Shown: positions 7,420 to 17,300, counted from the first letter of the stretch. The stretch: 17,556 nucleotides of DNA from CAZVIK01 sp964627045 (GCA_964627045.1 CAZVIK010000072.1:1-17556), one strand, 5' to 3'. A program made the numbers and translations. The notes: generated by a model from the letters alone, not told the origin.

Positions 7420-7761
7420 ATGCGCAATCTAGTCGCCGTGGTAGCGGCGGTGTTTTTTGTGACGGGGATTCTGGTGTCGGCGGCCGACAAAGGGCCGGAA
7501 AAGATGACGTTTACGGCGAAGGTTGGCAACGTCCCCTTCGACCACGCAAAACACTCTTCGAGAGAGAAGGACGACTGCAAGGTCTGCCACGACAAGTTGT
7601 GGCCCCAATCGGCCAAGGCGCCGCTGAACTACAAAGCCAGCATGCACGTGCCCGCCGAGACGAAGAAGATTTCGTGCGGCGCTTGCCATCATACCGGCGG
7701 CCCCGCCTTCAGTTCCAAGGGGAACTGCACCAATTCCAAGTGCCACGTAAAGGGCAGTTAA
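7420..7761 (+). CDS. Triheme c7-type cytochrome, exported
   Basis: This 113-residue protein has a signal peptide (MRNLVAVVAAVFFVTGILVSAA, cleavage near residue 22) and three covalent heme-binding motifs: CKVCH (53-57), CGACH (86-90) and CTNSKCH (103-109). The last is a CX4CH form, as seen in some class III cytochromes, instead of the usual CXXCH. Candidate distal ligands are visible in FDHAKH (His41, His45), MHV (His76) and His91. Spacing and order match the small c7 triheme family, periplasmic electron carriers that shuttle electrons to or from larger redox complexes. A purine-rich GGAGAGG directly precedes the ATG. It probably forms a two-gene unit with the CBS protein upstream and is followed by a strong terminator. 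Electron partners are not in the window. Confidence 0.88.
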   Translation: MRNLVAVVAAVFFVTGILVSAADKGPEKMTFTAKVGNVPFDHAKHSSREKDDCKVCHDKLWPQSAKAPLNYKASMHVPAETKKISCGACHHTGGPAFSSKGNCTNSKCHVKGS

Positions 7762-7782
7762 CTCTTCAGAAGTAGTCTCCGG

Positions 7783-7826
7783 CAAGGGACCCCGCCGGCG
7801 CTGGGGTCCCTTGTCGTCGTTTTGTT
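7783..7826 (+). terminator. Rho-independent terminator after the CBS/cytochrome pair
   Basis: The arms CAAGGGACCCC (7783-7793) and GGGGTCCCTTG (7803-7813) form an 11-bp perfect stem with a 9-nt loop, followed by an imperfect T-rich tract (TCGTCGTTTTG). It starts 22 nt after the cytochrome stop codon. It is the clearest terminator in the window and isolates the cytochrome unit from the suf operon. Confidence 0.85.
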
Positions 7827-8036
7827 CTCCATGCCCGGCCTCGCCCTCGCGCGGCCTCCGTCGGCTCCACTCGAGCCCCCACCGGCGTCGTCGAAGACGC
7901 ACCCCGTCTGAGCACGTCCTGCCAACACCCCGCCACCGCGAACGCGCGCCAGCCCAAACCTGAATCTTTACGCCACCGTACAGATTCCAATAGCTAGTGG
8001 CGCCGCCGCCCGCGCGGAACGCCCTGGGGAGCCTGC
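7827..8036 (+). promoter_or_regulatory. Leader/promoter region of the suf operon
   Basis: About 210 nt lie between the terminator and sufB, with no gene and no convincing full promoter. The most AT-rich part is 7961-7997, containing TTTACG (7967-7972) and the weak -10 candidate ATAGCT (7990-7995, 17-nt spacer). GGGGAG (8026-8031) is a good ribosome binding site 5 nt before the sufB ATG. Any operator for the downstream Rrf2-family regulator would be expected here, but I could not pick out a clear palindrome. Confidence 0.3.
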
Positions 8037-9479
<1,443 letters not shown>

Positions 9480-9482
9480 GGC

Positions 9483-10243
<761 letters not shown>

Positions 10244-10247
<4 letters not shown>

Positions 10248-11560
10248 TCGAACTGAAACAGAACAAGTCCCCCTTCGCCGGGCAGTTTGAGAACGGCCTG
10301 GCTCGCTCCGAGCCCCGCTGGCTGCGCCGCATTCGCACAGACGCGATGGGGCGCTTCGCGGCTCTGGGGTTCCCCACGACGCACGACGAGGATTGGAAGT
10401 ACACCAGCGTCGCCGCCATCGCCGCGACCCCGTTCGCGCCTCCGCCCGCCGCCGCGGCCGGGTTAAACTCCACGCTCGCCGACATCGGCTGCGGGGTGAG
10501 GCTGGTGTTCGTCAACGGACGTTTCTCCGAGGATCTCTCGACGGTGAACGCCCCGGCCGGAATCACGGCCGGGTCCATGGCTCGCCATTGGGCCCGGCGC
10601 GACTCGCTGTTGGAATCCCACCTGGCCCGTTACGCGCGCTTTGACGAGCAGGCCTTCGTCGCCTTGAACACGGCGCTGGCCGAAGACGGCGCGCTGGTGG
10701 CCGTCGAGCGCGGCGCGGTGGTGGAAGAGCCCGTCCTCATCGTTCACCTGGCCGCTCCCGGCGCGGCGCCAACGGCCATCCATCCCCGAAACCTGATTCT
10801 GGCCGGTCGCGGAAGCCGGGCGTCGGTCGTCGAGTTGTACATTGGGCCTGAAGGCCAGGCCTACCTCACCAACGCCGTCAGCGAGGTCGTTGTTTCCGAA
10901 GAGGCGGTGCTGGATCACTACAAGATCCAAGCCGAGGGAGACCGCGCCTTCCACGTGGCGGCGGTGCAGGGCGTGCAGGACCGCGCCGCCGTTCTGCGCT
11001 CGCACAACTTCTCCCTCGGAGCGGCGCTCACGCGAAACGACGTGAACTCTCTGCTGGACGCCGAAGGCGCCGAGTGCGTTCTCAACGGTCTCTACGTTGC
11101 CTCCGGCCGGCAGCATGTGGACAACCACACCGCGCTTGATCACGCCAAACCGAACGGCGCCAGCCGGGAACTCTACAAGGGCATCCTCGGCGGCGGCTCC
11201 ACCGGCGTGTTCAACGGAAAGATCATCGTCCGCCAGGACGCGCAAAAGACCAACGCCATTCAGAGCAACCGCAATCTCTTGGTGTCCGGTGACGCCGGCG
11301 TCAACACCAAGCCGCAGCTTGAGATCTTCGCCGATGACGTGCGCTGCACCCATGGCGCCACCGTCGGCCAGTTGGACGAGGACGCGCTTTTCTATCTGCG
11401 CAGCCGGGGGATTCCGGCCCCTGCCGCGCGGGATCTGCTGATTCAGGCCTTCGCCGAAGAGGTGTTGGACGCCATCGGTTGGCGTCCGCTGCGCCGCCGG
11501 CTCACGGCGGAACTGCGGCGCACCCTGGCGCGCCTGCGGCAGGAGGAGGCCGCGGCATGA
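10244..11560 (+). CDS. sufD: Fe-S cluster assembly protein SufD
   Basis: This 438-residue paralogue of SufB completes the SufBC2D scaffold and is linked in E. coli to iron acquisition. The N-terminal helical part contains HDEDWKYTSVAAI, the usual SufD signature for substrate-helix packing. The beta-helical core carries DNHTALDHAKPNGASRELYKGILGG and VRCTHGATVGQLDEDALFYLRSRGI. His370 in CTHGAT corresponds by motif to E. coli His360, which with SufB Cys405 defines the cluster-building interface. The start overlaps the sufC stop and the end overlaps the sufS start, both as ATGA. Length and all conserved blocks are intact. Confidence 0.96.
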
Positions 11561-12789
11561 TCGCCACTCAACCGTTACTGGCCGGCCGGCTGCGTCACGA
11601 CTTCCCGGCGCTCTCGCAGACCGTCCACGGCAATCCGCTGGTGTACCTGGATAACGCCGCCACCACGCAGAAGCCGCTCGCGGTCCTTCACGCGCTCACC
11701 GACTACTACACCCGCGACTGTGCCAACATTCATCGCGGCGTGCACCTGTTGAGCGAACGCGCCACAGCGGGCTATGAAGCGGCTCGCGGGACCGTCCGCC
11801 GTTTCCTGAACGCTTCCAGCGAGCGCGAAATCGTCTTCGTGCGCGGCGCCACCGAAGCCATCAACCTGGTGGCGCAAAGCGTCGTGCGCCCGAAGCTGGC
11901 TCCCGGCGATCAGGTCCTCATCACGGCGCTCGAGCACCACTCCAACATCGTCCCCTGGCAGATGATCTGCGATGAAAAGCGCGCCAAACTGGTGGTAGCG
12001 CCGGTCGACGAACGGGGCGAATTAGTCCTCGAGGAGTTCGAGCGCCTGCTCGGTCCGCAAACCCGCTTTGTCGCTGCCACCCATGTCTCTAACGCCCTCG
12101 GCACCGTCAACCCCGTCAAGCAGATGACGGCCATGGCGCACGCACGCGGCATCCCCATTCTGGTGGACGGGGCGCAAGCCGCGCCGCACCACGCCGTGGA
12201 CGTGCAGGACCTGGGCTGCGACTTCTATACCTTCTCCGGCCACAAGGTCTACGGGCCAACCGGAATCGGCGTCCTTTATGGGAAGGCCGCTTTGCTCGAT
12301 CAGGCCCCTCCCTACCAGGGCGGCGGCGACATGATCCGCTCGGTCGCTTTCGAAAAAACAACTTACAACGACCTTCCCTATAAATTCGAGGCCGGGACCC
12401 CTAACATCGCGGGCGCCATCGGCCTGGGCGCCGCCATCGACTACCTGGAGAAGACCGGGCTCGACAACATCGCGGCCCACGAAGGCGAACTGCTGTGCTA
12501 CGCCACCGGCGCGGTCGCCTCGATTCCCGGCGTCAAGATCATCGGCGCCGCCCGACGGAAGGCGGCCGTGCTCTCGTTTGTGCTGGACGGCGTACATGCG
12601 CACGATGTGGGAACGATCCTCGACCGGGAGGGTGTGGCCGTGCGCGCCGGTCACCACTGCGCGCAACCCCTGATGCATCGCTTCGGCGTCCCGGCCACGG
12701 TGCGTGCCTCCTTCGCCATGTACAACACCCTCGATGAGGTGGACGCGCTCGCTCGCGGCATCCATCGCGTGAAGGAGATTCTGGGCTGA
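11557..12789 (+). CDS. sufS: Cysteine desulfurase SufS
   Basis: This 410-residue group II cysteine desulfurase is PLP-dependent: it takes sulfur from cysteine, leaving alanine, and holds it as a persulfide. Lys230 in SGHKVYGPTG is the PLP-binding lysine and Cys368 in RAGHHCAQPLM is the persulfide cysteine; both lie 4 positions from the E. coli SufS equivalents (226 and 364). YLDNAATTQKP near the N-terminus and LEHHSNIVPWQ are further family blocks. I chose the ATG at 11557, overlapping the sufD stop (ATGA). An in-frame ATG at 11479 would add 26 residues lying inside sufD and has no family support. The stop overlaps the sufU start (TGATG). Confidence 0.97.
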   Translation: MIATQPLLAGRLRHDFPALSQTVHGNPLVYLDNAATTQKPLAVLHALTDYYTRDCANIHRGVHLLSERATAGYEAARGTVRRFLNASSEREIVFVRGATEAINLVAQSVVRPKLAPGDQVLITALEHHSNIVPWQMICDEKRAKLVVAPVDERGELVLEEFERLLGPQTRFVAATHVSNALGTVNPVKQMTAMAHARGIPILVDGAQAAPHHAVDVQDLGCDFYTFSGHKVYGPTGIGVLYGKAALLDQAPPYQGGGDMIRSVAFEKTTYNDLPYKFEAGTPNIAGAIGLGAAIDYLEKTGLDNIAAHEGELLCYATGAVASIPGVKIIGAARRKAAVLSFVLDGVHAHDVGTILDREGVAVRAGHHCAQPLMHRFGVPATVRASFAMYNTLDEVDALARGIHRVKEILG

Positions 12790-13238
12790 TGGCCGACCTC
12801 CGGGAACTCTACCAGCAGTTGATCGTGGACCACAGCAAGAGCCCCCGCAACTGCCGGGCGATGGACGGCGCCGATCTCAGCGCGGAAGGCCACAATCCGC
12901 TCTGCGGCGACCACGTCACGTTGTACGTCAAGCTCGACGGAGACACCGTGGCCGACGTCAGCTTCCAGGGAAACGGCTGCGCCATCTCCACGGCTTCCGC
13001 TTCGTTGCTGACGGAGGTGCTCAAAGGCAAGTCCCTCGCCGAAACCGAGAAGCTTTTCGCCGGATTCCACGACATGGTGACCGGCCACGGCGGCCACGGC
13101 GCCGAACTGGGGAAGCTCAGCGTGTTTGCCGGCGTGTCGGAGTTCCCTGTCCGCGTCAAGTGCGCCACCCTGGTATGGCACACGTTGCGGGCGGCGCTCA
13201 GCCGCATGAAGGAGCCCGTCGCCACCGATGCCGTCTGA
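12789..13238 (+). CDS. sufU: SufU-type zinc-binding sulfur transfer protein (IscU-like)
   Basis: This 149-residue member of the IscU/NifU N-terminal family is of the SufU type, which has an extra stretch between the second and third cysteines (here residues 65-124, including the GHGGHG segment). In Bacillus, SufU binds zinc and accepts the persulfide from SufS. The ligand set is complete: Cys39 and Asp41 in NPLCGD, Cys64 in GNGCAIS and Cys125 in RVKCATLVW. The ATG overlaps the sufS stop. No sufE gene is present, so SufU is the likely SufS partner, as in Gram-positive suf operons. A scaffold role is the older alternative reading. Confidence 0.93.
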   Translation: MADLRELYQQLIVDHSKSPRNCRAMDGADLSAEGHNPLCGDHVTLYVKLDGDTVADVSFQGNGCAISTASASLLTEVLKGKSLAETEKLFAGFHDMVTGHGGHGAELGKLSVFAGVSEFPVRVKCATLVWHTLRAALSRMKEPVATDAV

Positions 13239-13262
13239 GGCGCGGGCCGGGATGAAACGCGC

Positions 13263-13748
13263 GTGAGACTCACGTCACAGGAAGAATTCGGGCTGCGCTG
13301 CCTGCTCCAAATCGGGCGCCGTTGGCCCGGCGGCAGCCTGACGATTCCCGAAGTCGGCCGCCGCGAGGGGATCACCGTCCCCCACGCCGCCAAGACCCTC
13401 CAGGCGCTTCGCCAGGCGGGACTGGTGACCAGCACCCGCGGGCAGGCCGGCGGGTACGCCCTGGCGCATCCGCCCGGGGAGATCGTGGTCCGCGACGTCC
13501 TGGCCGCGCTCGGCGGGCGCGTCTTCGAGGAGCACTCCTGCCCCACCCAATTCGGCTCGGCCGCTCCCTGCGCCCACGCCTCGGGCTGTTCCATCCGGGG
13601 GCTCTGGCGCCGGGTGCAGGTCGCCATGGACGAGGTCCTGGGCTCGACCACGCTGGCCGACCTGCTGGAAGGGGAAACGCCGCTGGTCAGCCAGATCGGC
13701 GCGCCCGGGGCGCCGCCCTCGTCCTCCCCCCGAAACCAGCCGATATAG
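13263..13748 (+). CDS. Rrf2-family transcriptional regulator, probable Fe-S sensor of the suf operon
   Basis: This 161-residue protein has the Rrf2 winged-helix layout: MRLTSQEEFGLRCLLQIG, recognition region TVPHAAKTLQALRQAGLVTSTRGQAGGYALAHPPGEIVVRDVLAAL, and a helical region with three cysteines, Cys93, Cys103 and Cys109. In IscR, NsrR and related members three cysteines in this loop hold a [2Fe-2S] or [4Fe-4S] cluster. Here the spacing is CX9CX5C rather than the CX5CX5C of IscR. I chose the GTG at 13263, which gives the family-standard N-terminus, 24 nt after sufU; the ribosome binding site is weak. The last 25 residues (after LVSQ) are low-complexity and Pro/Ser-rich. Position as the last gene of the operon suggests autoregulatory feedback on suf, which is inferred. 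Confidence 0.88.
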   Translation: MRLTSQEEFGLRCLLQIGRRWPGGSLTIPEVGRREGITVPHAAKTLQALRQAGLVTSTRGQAGGYALAHPPGEIVVRDVLAALGGRVFEEHSCPTQFGSAAPCAHASGCSIRGLWRRVQVAMDEVLGSTTLADLLEGETPLVSQIGAPGAPPSSSPRNQPI

Positions 13749-13772
13749 CCAACGGCAGCAAGCATTTACGGC

Positions 13773-13801
13773 TTGACTTGGCGGACGCCTTCCTCCAAAA
13801 T
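13773..13801 (+). promoter_or_regulatory. Sigma70-type promoter for the transpeptidase gene, overlapping an inverted repeat
   Basis: TTGACT (13773-13778, 5 of 6 matches) and CAAAAT (13796-13801, 4 of 6) are separated by exactly 17 nt. Transcription would start near 13808, about 70 nt before the ATG at 13880. GGCGGAC (13780-13786) and GTCCGCC (13808-13814) form a 7-bp inverted repeat spanning the -10, with inner arms TTCC (13791-13794 region) and GGAA (13802-13805). This could be an operator or an RNA hairpin. Confidence 0.5.
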
Positions 13802-13879
13802 GGAAAAGTCCGCCGCAACGCGGGCTTCTGGCCGCTCTGGCAGTTCTTAAGTTTGATAACGCGCCTTTTCGAGGGGAGA

Positions 13880-15133
13880 ATGCGCATTCATCCTGTTCTT
13901 TTTTTGTTTTCACTCCTTTGCACCGTAGCGGCCCTGGCGGACCTGCCCGCGGCAACCGCTAAGAAGACCACCGCCAAGAAGACGGCCACGGCTTCCACAT
14001 CCGCGGCGAAGAAGCCCGCCACGGCAGCCCCTAAAGCGACGGCCGCCAGAAAGACGGCGGCCACACCCGCCAAGTCTACGGCAGCCAAGAGTGCCACCGC
14101 TGCGAAAAAGGCCCCGGTGAAAGCCGCCGCCAAGAAGCCCCGCGTGAGGTACAGCCCCTGGAGCGAGCCCACCTTCGCCGACTCCACCATCGGCGACGAC
14201 ATCAACGGTGAGGACCCCGTCGTTCGTACAGCGGCGGTGGAGGCCCTGGGGCGCTACAACGGTTCGGTGGTGGCCGTAGATCCGTTAACCGGCCGCATCC
14301 TGACCATGGTCAACCAGAAGTTGGCCCTCAAGAGCGGTTTCCAGCCCTGCTCCACCGTCAAGCTTCCCGTCGCGATGGCCGCCCTGGTCGAGAACGTCAT
14401 CGACCGCGACACCGTGCTGCGTATCCCCGGCGCGGTCCGGTTGAATCTGACCGAGGCGCTGGCCCGTTCGAACAACCCGTTCTTCGCGGCGCTCGGCGCC
14501 AAGCTCGGCTTCGACCGCGTCGCCTACTACGCGCGCCTGTTGGGGATGGGGGAGAAGGCCGGGCTCGGCATCGACGGCGAGCAGCCGGGCGTCTTTCCGA
14601 AGGAACAGCCCAAGGGCGTCAGCGTCGGCCTGATGTCGAGCTTCGGCGAAGGAATCACGCTGACCCCCCTCCAGTTGGCGAGCATGCTTTCGGCGTTCTC
14701 CAACGGTGGGACGATGTACTACCTCCAGTATCCGCGCTCTTCGGAGGAGGCGGCCAACTTCATCCCGAGGGTGAAGCGGCGCCTGGATATCGAACGCTGG
14801 CTTCCGGAAATCAAGCCGGGCATGTCGGCCGCCGTGGAGTACGGCACGGCGCGGCGGGCGAACTACGACCAGTCGGAACCCGTTCTGGGGAAGACCGGCA
14901 CCTGCACGGACCGGCGCACGCACCTGGGCTGGTTCGGCTCCTTCAACGCGGTCGGCCATAACAAGCTGGTGGTGGTGGTGCTGCTGACCGGGGCCGAAGG
15001 AGTCAGCGGACCCGCGGCCGCGCAAGTCGCCGGCAACATGTACAAGCGTCTGAGCCAGGAAAGCTACTTCGCCGCAGACTGGAAATTCTCTCCGTCGGCT
15101 CTGGTTGCTACGCAGTCCTGCTGCGCGCAATAG
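13880..15133 (+). CDS. Exported penicillin-binding-type transpeptidase with Lys/Ala-rich linker
   Basis: This 417-residue protein has a signal peptide (MRIHPVLFLFSLLCTVAALA), then an extremely Ala/Lys/Thr-rich tract (about residues 22-88, repeated AKK and TAAK units) resembling a histone H1 tail, then a transpeptidase domain. All three active-site motifs of the serine DD-peptidase/beta-lactamase superfamily are present: STVK (Ser158, Lys161), SNN (Ser197, Asn199) and KTGT (338-341). SFGEGITLTPLQLASMLSAFSNGG is typical of class A/B PBPs. Domain parts such as the pedestal or glycosyltransferase are absent, so it acts alone in the periplasm as a possible transpeptidase or carboxypeptidase. I chose the ATG at 13880, behind GAGGGG and giving a clean signal peptide; upstream open frame to 13322 is the shadow of the Rrf2 gene. 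A class D beta-lactamase-like role is possible but less likely. Confidence 0.85.
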   Translation: MRIHPVLFLFSLLCTVAALADLPAATAKKTTAKKTATASTSAAKKPATAAPKATAARKTAATPAKSTAAKSATAAKKAPVKAAAKKPRVRYSPWSEPTFADSTIGDDINGEDPVVRTAAVEALGRYNGSVVAVDPLTGRILTMVNQKLALKSGFQPCSTVKLPVAMAALVENVIDRDTVLRIPGAVRLNLTEALARSNNPFFAALGAKLGFDRVAYYARLLGMGEKAGLGIDGEQPGVFPKEQPKGVSVGLMSSFGEGITLTPLQLASMLSAFSNGGTMYYLQYPRSSEEAANFIPRVKRRLDIERWLPEIKPGMSAAVEYGTARRANYDQSEPVLGKTGTCTDRRTHLGWFGSFNAVGHNKLVVVVLLTGAEGVSGPAAAQVAGNMYKRLSQESYFAADWKFSPSALVATQSCCAQ

Positions 15134-15244
15134 CCGCCCGCCACACGGCGTTTTCAATTCCGCGAACTCCTCGATTCACGGGATAACCAACACAGGCCGC
15201 AGCACGACCCTCCGGGGCCGCGCCACTCGCGTCTGCGAACAAGA
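15134..15244. other. Convergent intergenic spacer
   Basis: These 111 nt separate the stop codons of the transpeptidase (plus) and the two-domain secreted protein (minus). I saw no hairpin with a T-tract on either strand and no small gene. Confidence 0.5.
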
Positions 15245-16009
15245 CTACAGGCAAACCGTTGGGTCGCGGTCCACCATCTTGGCCGGGGCGCACGTCGCGC
15301 CAACCGGACACGGATTCAGGGGGAGATACTCGTTGATCCGCGTCCGTTGCCCTGCGTGAATCGCGACGGCGTCGATCACAAAACCGGCGTGTTCCGGCTT
15401 CGAGGCTCTCAGCACGTATAACCCAGGCTGGAGCCCGGCGAAGGCGAACTTGCCGTCCGGCCCGGTGACCATGCGAGCGATCAACTCGCCGCTCCCTCTC
15501 AGGACGGCCACCTCGACGCCGGACAGAGGAAGATTCCAGGTTCGTGCCACTCTCCCTTCGAGGGCTGTGGCGCAGTCCACACATAGCTCGAACCGAAACG
15601 TCGGCGAACGCGAGATCTCCGGGGAACATCCGGAGATCAGACCCACCTGAAGCCGGATCGTCCCGAGTTCCACGGTGGAGCCAGCCACAAGCTGGATGGA
15701 CTGAACCCTGGACCGCTGGAAGCCTGCAGCATACACCTCGATTTCGTACACGCCGGGGAGCACGCCATCCACTTGAAAAGCGCCGTCGCGGGCGGCGTGT
15801 ACTTCGGCGTGCCGCTTGACGCCCGCGTTGACAGCCACCGTAGCAAACGGAATCGCCGCGCCTACCGCGTCCACAACCCTGCCGTTCAGGGTCGCGGTGC
15901 GCAGCGCCGGCGCCGGCGGAAGAGCCGCCGCTCCCACGGCGTCCTGTGCCCGGAGGCAGTGGGAGAGAATGGCAGTGACAACCACCCAGAACCAGAATGC
16001 TCGTATCAC
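15245..16009 (-). CDS. Secreted protein with two CarboxypepD_reg-like domains
   Basis: This 254-residue protein starts at a GTG (16009), chosen because it places one Arg before a hydrophobic core (AFWFWVVVTAILSHCL) and a cleavage site near RAQ-D at 22. Longer in-frame starts up to 16123 add 38 residues of Arg/Gly-rich, non-signal-like sequence. Domain 1 (about 39-121) has LNGRVVDAVGAAIPFATVAV, then DGAFQVDGVLPGVYEIEVYAAGF. Domain 2 (about 149-230) has LEGRVARTWNLPLSGVEVAVL, then GPDGKFAFAGLQPGLYVLRASKPEHAG. These are carboxypeptidase regulatory/Cna-B-like beta-sandwiches, common in exported acidobacterial proteins. Six cysteines remain after cleavage (128, 143, 146, 234, 240, 253), so disulfides or a metal site between domains are possible. 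No enzyme motif was seen and the function is unknown. It stands alone, divergent from terC. Confidence 0.75.
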   Translation of the reverse strand: MIRAFWFWVVVTAILSHCLRAQDAVGAAALPPAPALRTATLNGRVVDAVGAAIPFATVAVNAGVKRHAEVHAARDGAFQVDGVLPGVYEIEVYAAGFQRSRVQSIQLVAGSTVELGTIRLQVGLISGCSPEISRSPTFRFELCVDCATALEGRVARTWNLPLSGVEVAVLRGSGELIARMVTGPDGKFAFAGLQPGLYVLRASKPEHAGFVIDAVAIHAGQRTRINEYLPLNPCPVGATCAPAKMVDRDPTVCL

Positions 16010-16253
16010 CCTGCCGGTAATCTTAGACCAATCTGGGTGAGGTGAGCGCACCCGGCCACCGAGCCCGCATTTCTGGCGGGGTTCCGCGTGCCCCTCGCGA
16101 CAAACGGTCCTTCTTCCCGGCACGGCACAATTCCGCCGGCCGCGATTCCCTTCGGTGCACCGGAACGGACGGACACGGCGAGTTTATGATGGTACAAGCA
16201 ACCCTGGGTGCGCGGCCCTCGCCGGCCCCGGCAGCGGCTTGACCACACCGAAT
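16010..16253. promoter_or_regulatory. Divergent intergenic region upstream of terC and the secreted protein
   Basis: The 244-nt spacer has TATGAT (16185-16190, 5 of 6 matches to a -10) on the plus strand but no convincing -35 at 16-18 nt. If used, transcription would start near 16197 and give a leader of about 57 nt before terC. On the minus strand, TAAGAT at about 16022-16027 is a weak -10 just before the GTG at 16009. TerC genes are often preceded by a yybP-ykoY manganese riboswitch; I looked for its conserved purine-rich core and did not find it. No small gene was seen. Confidence 0.35.
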
Positions 16254-17300
16254 ATGACCTATTTCCCATTCGCCGACTACTGGTGGTTCTACCTGGCCTT
16301 CACTGGATTCGTCCTGGTCCTGCTGGCGTTGGATCTGGGGGTCTTCCACCGTACGGCTCACGCCGTCTCGTTTCGGGAAGCCTCGTTATGGAGCGTCGTG
16401 TGGGTGGCCTTGGCGCTGGTCTTCAATTACGGCTTCTACCGGTACGCCGCCTGGAAGTTCGCGGGCGATCCCCGGCTGGCTCAGATTCCCGGCTTCGACG
16501 CGGCGGCCGCCGCCAAACAGGTAGGGCTGGAGTTCCTCACGGGCTATGTCGTCGAGAAGACCCTGTCCCTCGACAACATCTTCGTTTTCGTGGTGGTCTT
16601 CGCCTTTTTTGGCATTCCCGCCGTCTATCAGCACCGCGTGCTGTTCTACGGCATCCTCGGAGCGCTGGTGTTCCGGGCCATCTTCATCGTGCTTGGGGCG
16701 TCCCTGCTTCGCTACCACTGGGTCATCTGGCTTTTCGGCGGATTCCTGATCCTCACCGGCATCAAGATGATGTTCGCGCCAGAGCGCAAGATCGAGCCGG
16801 ACAAAAACCCTCTCATCCGGCTGTTCCGGCGCTTCGTGCCCGTGACCGGGCAACTCCACGGGCAGCGCTTCTTTGTGCGGCTGGGGGGAGTGCTGCACGC
16901 CACGCCGCTGCTTCTCGCTCTCCTCTTCATCGAGATCAGCGACATCATCTTTGCGGTCGATTCCGTCCCGGCCATCTTCGCCCTGACGCGCGAGCCGATG
17001 ATCGTATTCACCTCGAACGTCTTTGCGATCCTCGGCCTGCGCGCCATGTACTTCCTGCTGGCCGATGCCGTCGAACGCTTCTCCCTGCTCAAGTACGGCC
17101 TGGCGGTGGTGCTGATCTTCGTCGGGCTCAAAATGGTGTGGCTGAATGAGGCCTTCGGCGGAAAGTTCCCGATTAGCTGGTCCCTGGCGATCATCGGCGG
17201 CGTGATCGCCGTATCAATCGCCGTCTCGTTGCTCCACAACCGGCGCACGGCGGCCAAAGCGCCGCCGGCTGTCGAGGATCAGGACACCCACTCCCGCTGA
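16254..17300 (+). CDS. TerC family integral membrane protein (Alx/manganese-export type)
   Basis: This 348-residue polytopic inner-membrane protein has about eight or nine predicted spans. The two family signatures are both present: SLDNIFVFVVVFAFFGIP (Asp107, Asn108) and EISDIIFAVDSVPAIFALT (Asp230, Asp236); these acidic residues lie in membrane segments and are thought to handle the metal ion. Characterised relatives include Alx and MeeF/MeeY-like manganese exporters that load metal to exported proteins; tellurite resistance is the historical label. I chose the ATG at 16254 because it gives MTYFPFADYWWFYLAFTGF, the usual N-terminus. An in-frame ATG at 16155 would add 33 polar residues of no family likeness. 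The ribosome binding site is weak. The C-terminal tail (about 325-348) is charged and cytosolic or periplasmic. It stands alone. Confidence 0.92.
   Translation: MTYFPFADYWWFYLAFTGFVLVLLALDLGVFHRTAHAVSFREASLWSVVWVALALVFNYGFYRYAAWKFAGDPRLAQIPGFDAAAAAKQVGLEFLTGYVVEKTLSLDNIFVFVVVFAFFGIPAVYQHRVLFYGILGALVFRAIFIVLGASLLRYHWVIWLFGGFLILTGIKMMFAPERKIEPDKNPLIRLFRRFVPVTGQLHGQRFFVRLGGVLHATPLLLALLFIEISDIIFAVDSVPAIFALTREPMIVFTSNVFAILGLRAMYFLLADAVERFSLLKYGLAVVLIFVGLKMVWLNEAFGGKFPISWSLAIIGGVIAVSIAVSLLHNRRTAAKAPPAVEDQDTHSR

Noticed and set aside
13322..13879. Upstream extension of the transpeptidase frame
   Set aside because: Residues before the ATG at 13880 are the out-of-frame shadow of the Rrf2 gene; the signal peptide, ribosome binding site and promoter all point to 13880.
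13950..14145. DNA tandem repeat in the transpeptidase gene
   Set aside because: The AAGAAG/GCCGCC-rich stretch is imperfect and in frame throughout; it is the coding of the Lys/Ala-rich linker rather than a separate repeat element.
16010..16253. yybP-ykoY manganese riboswitch upstream of terC
   Set aside because: The conserved purine-rich core and paired loops were not found by eye; a covariance-model scan would settle it.
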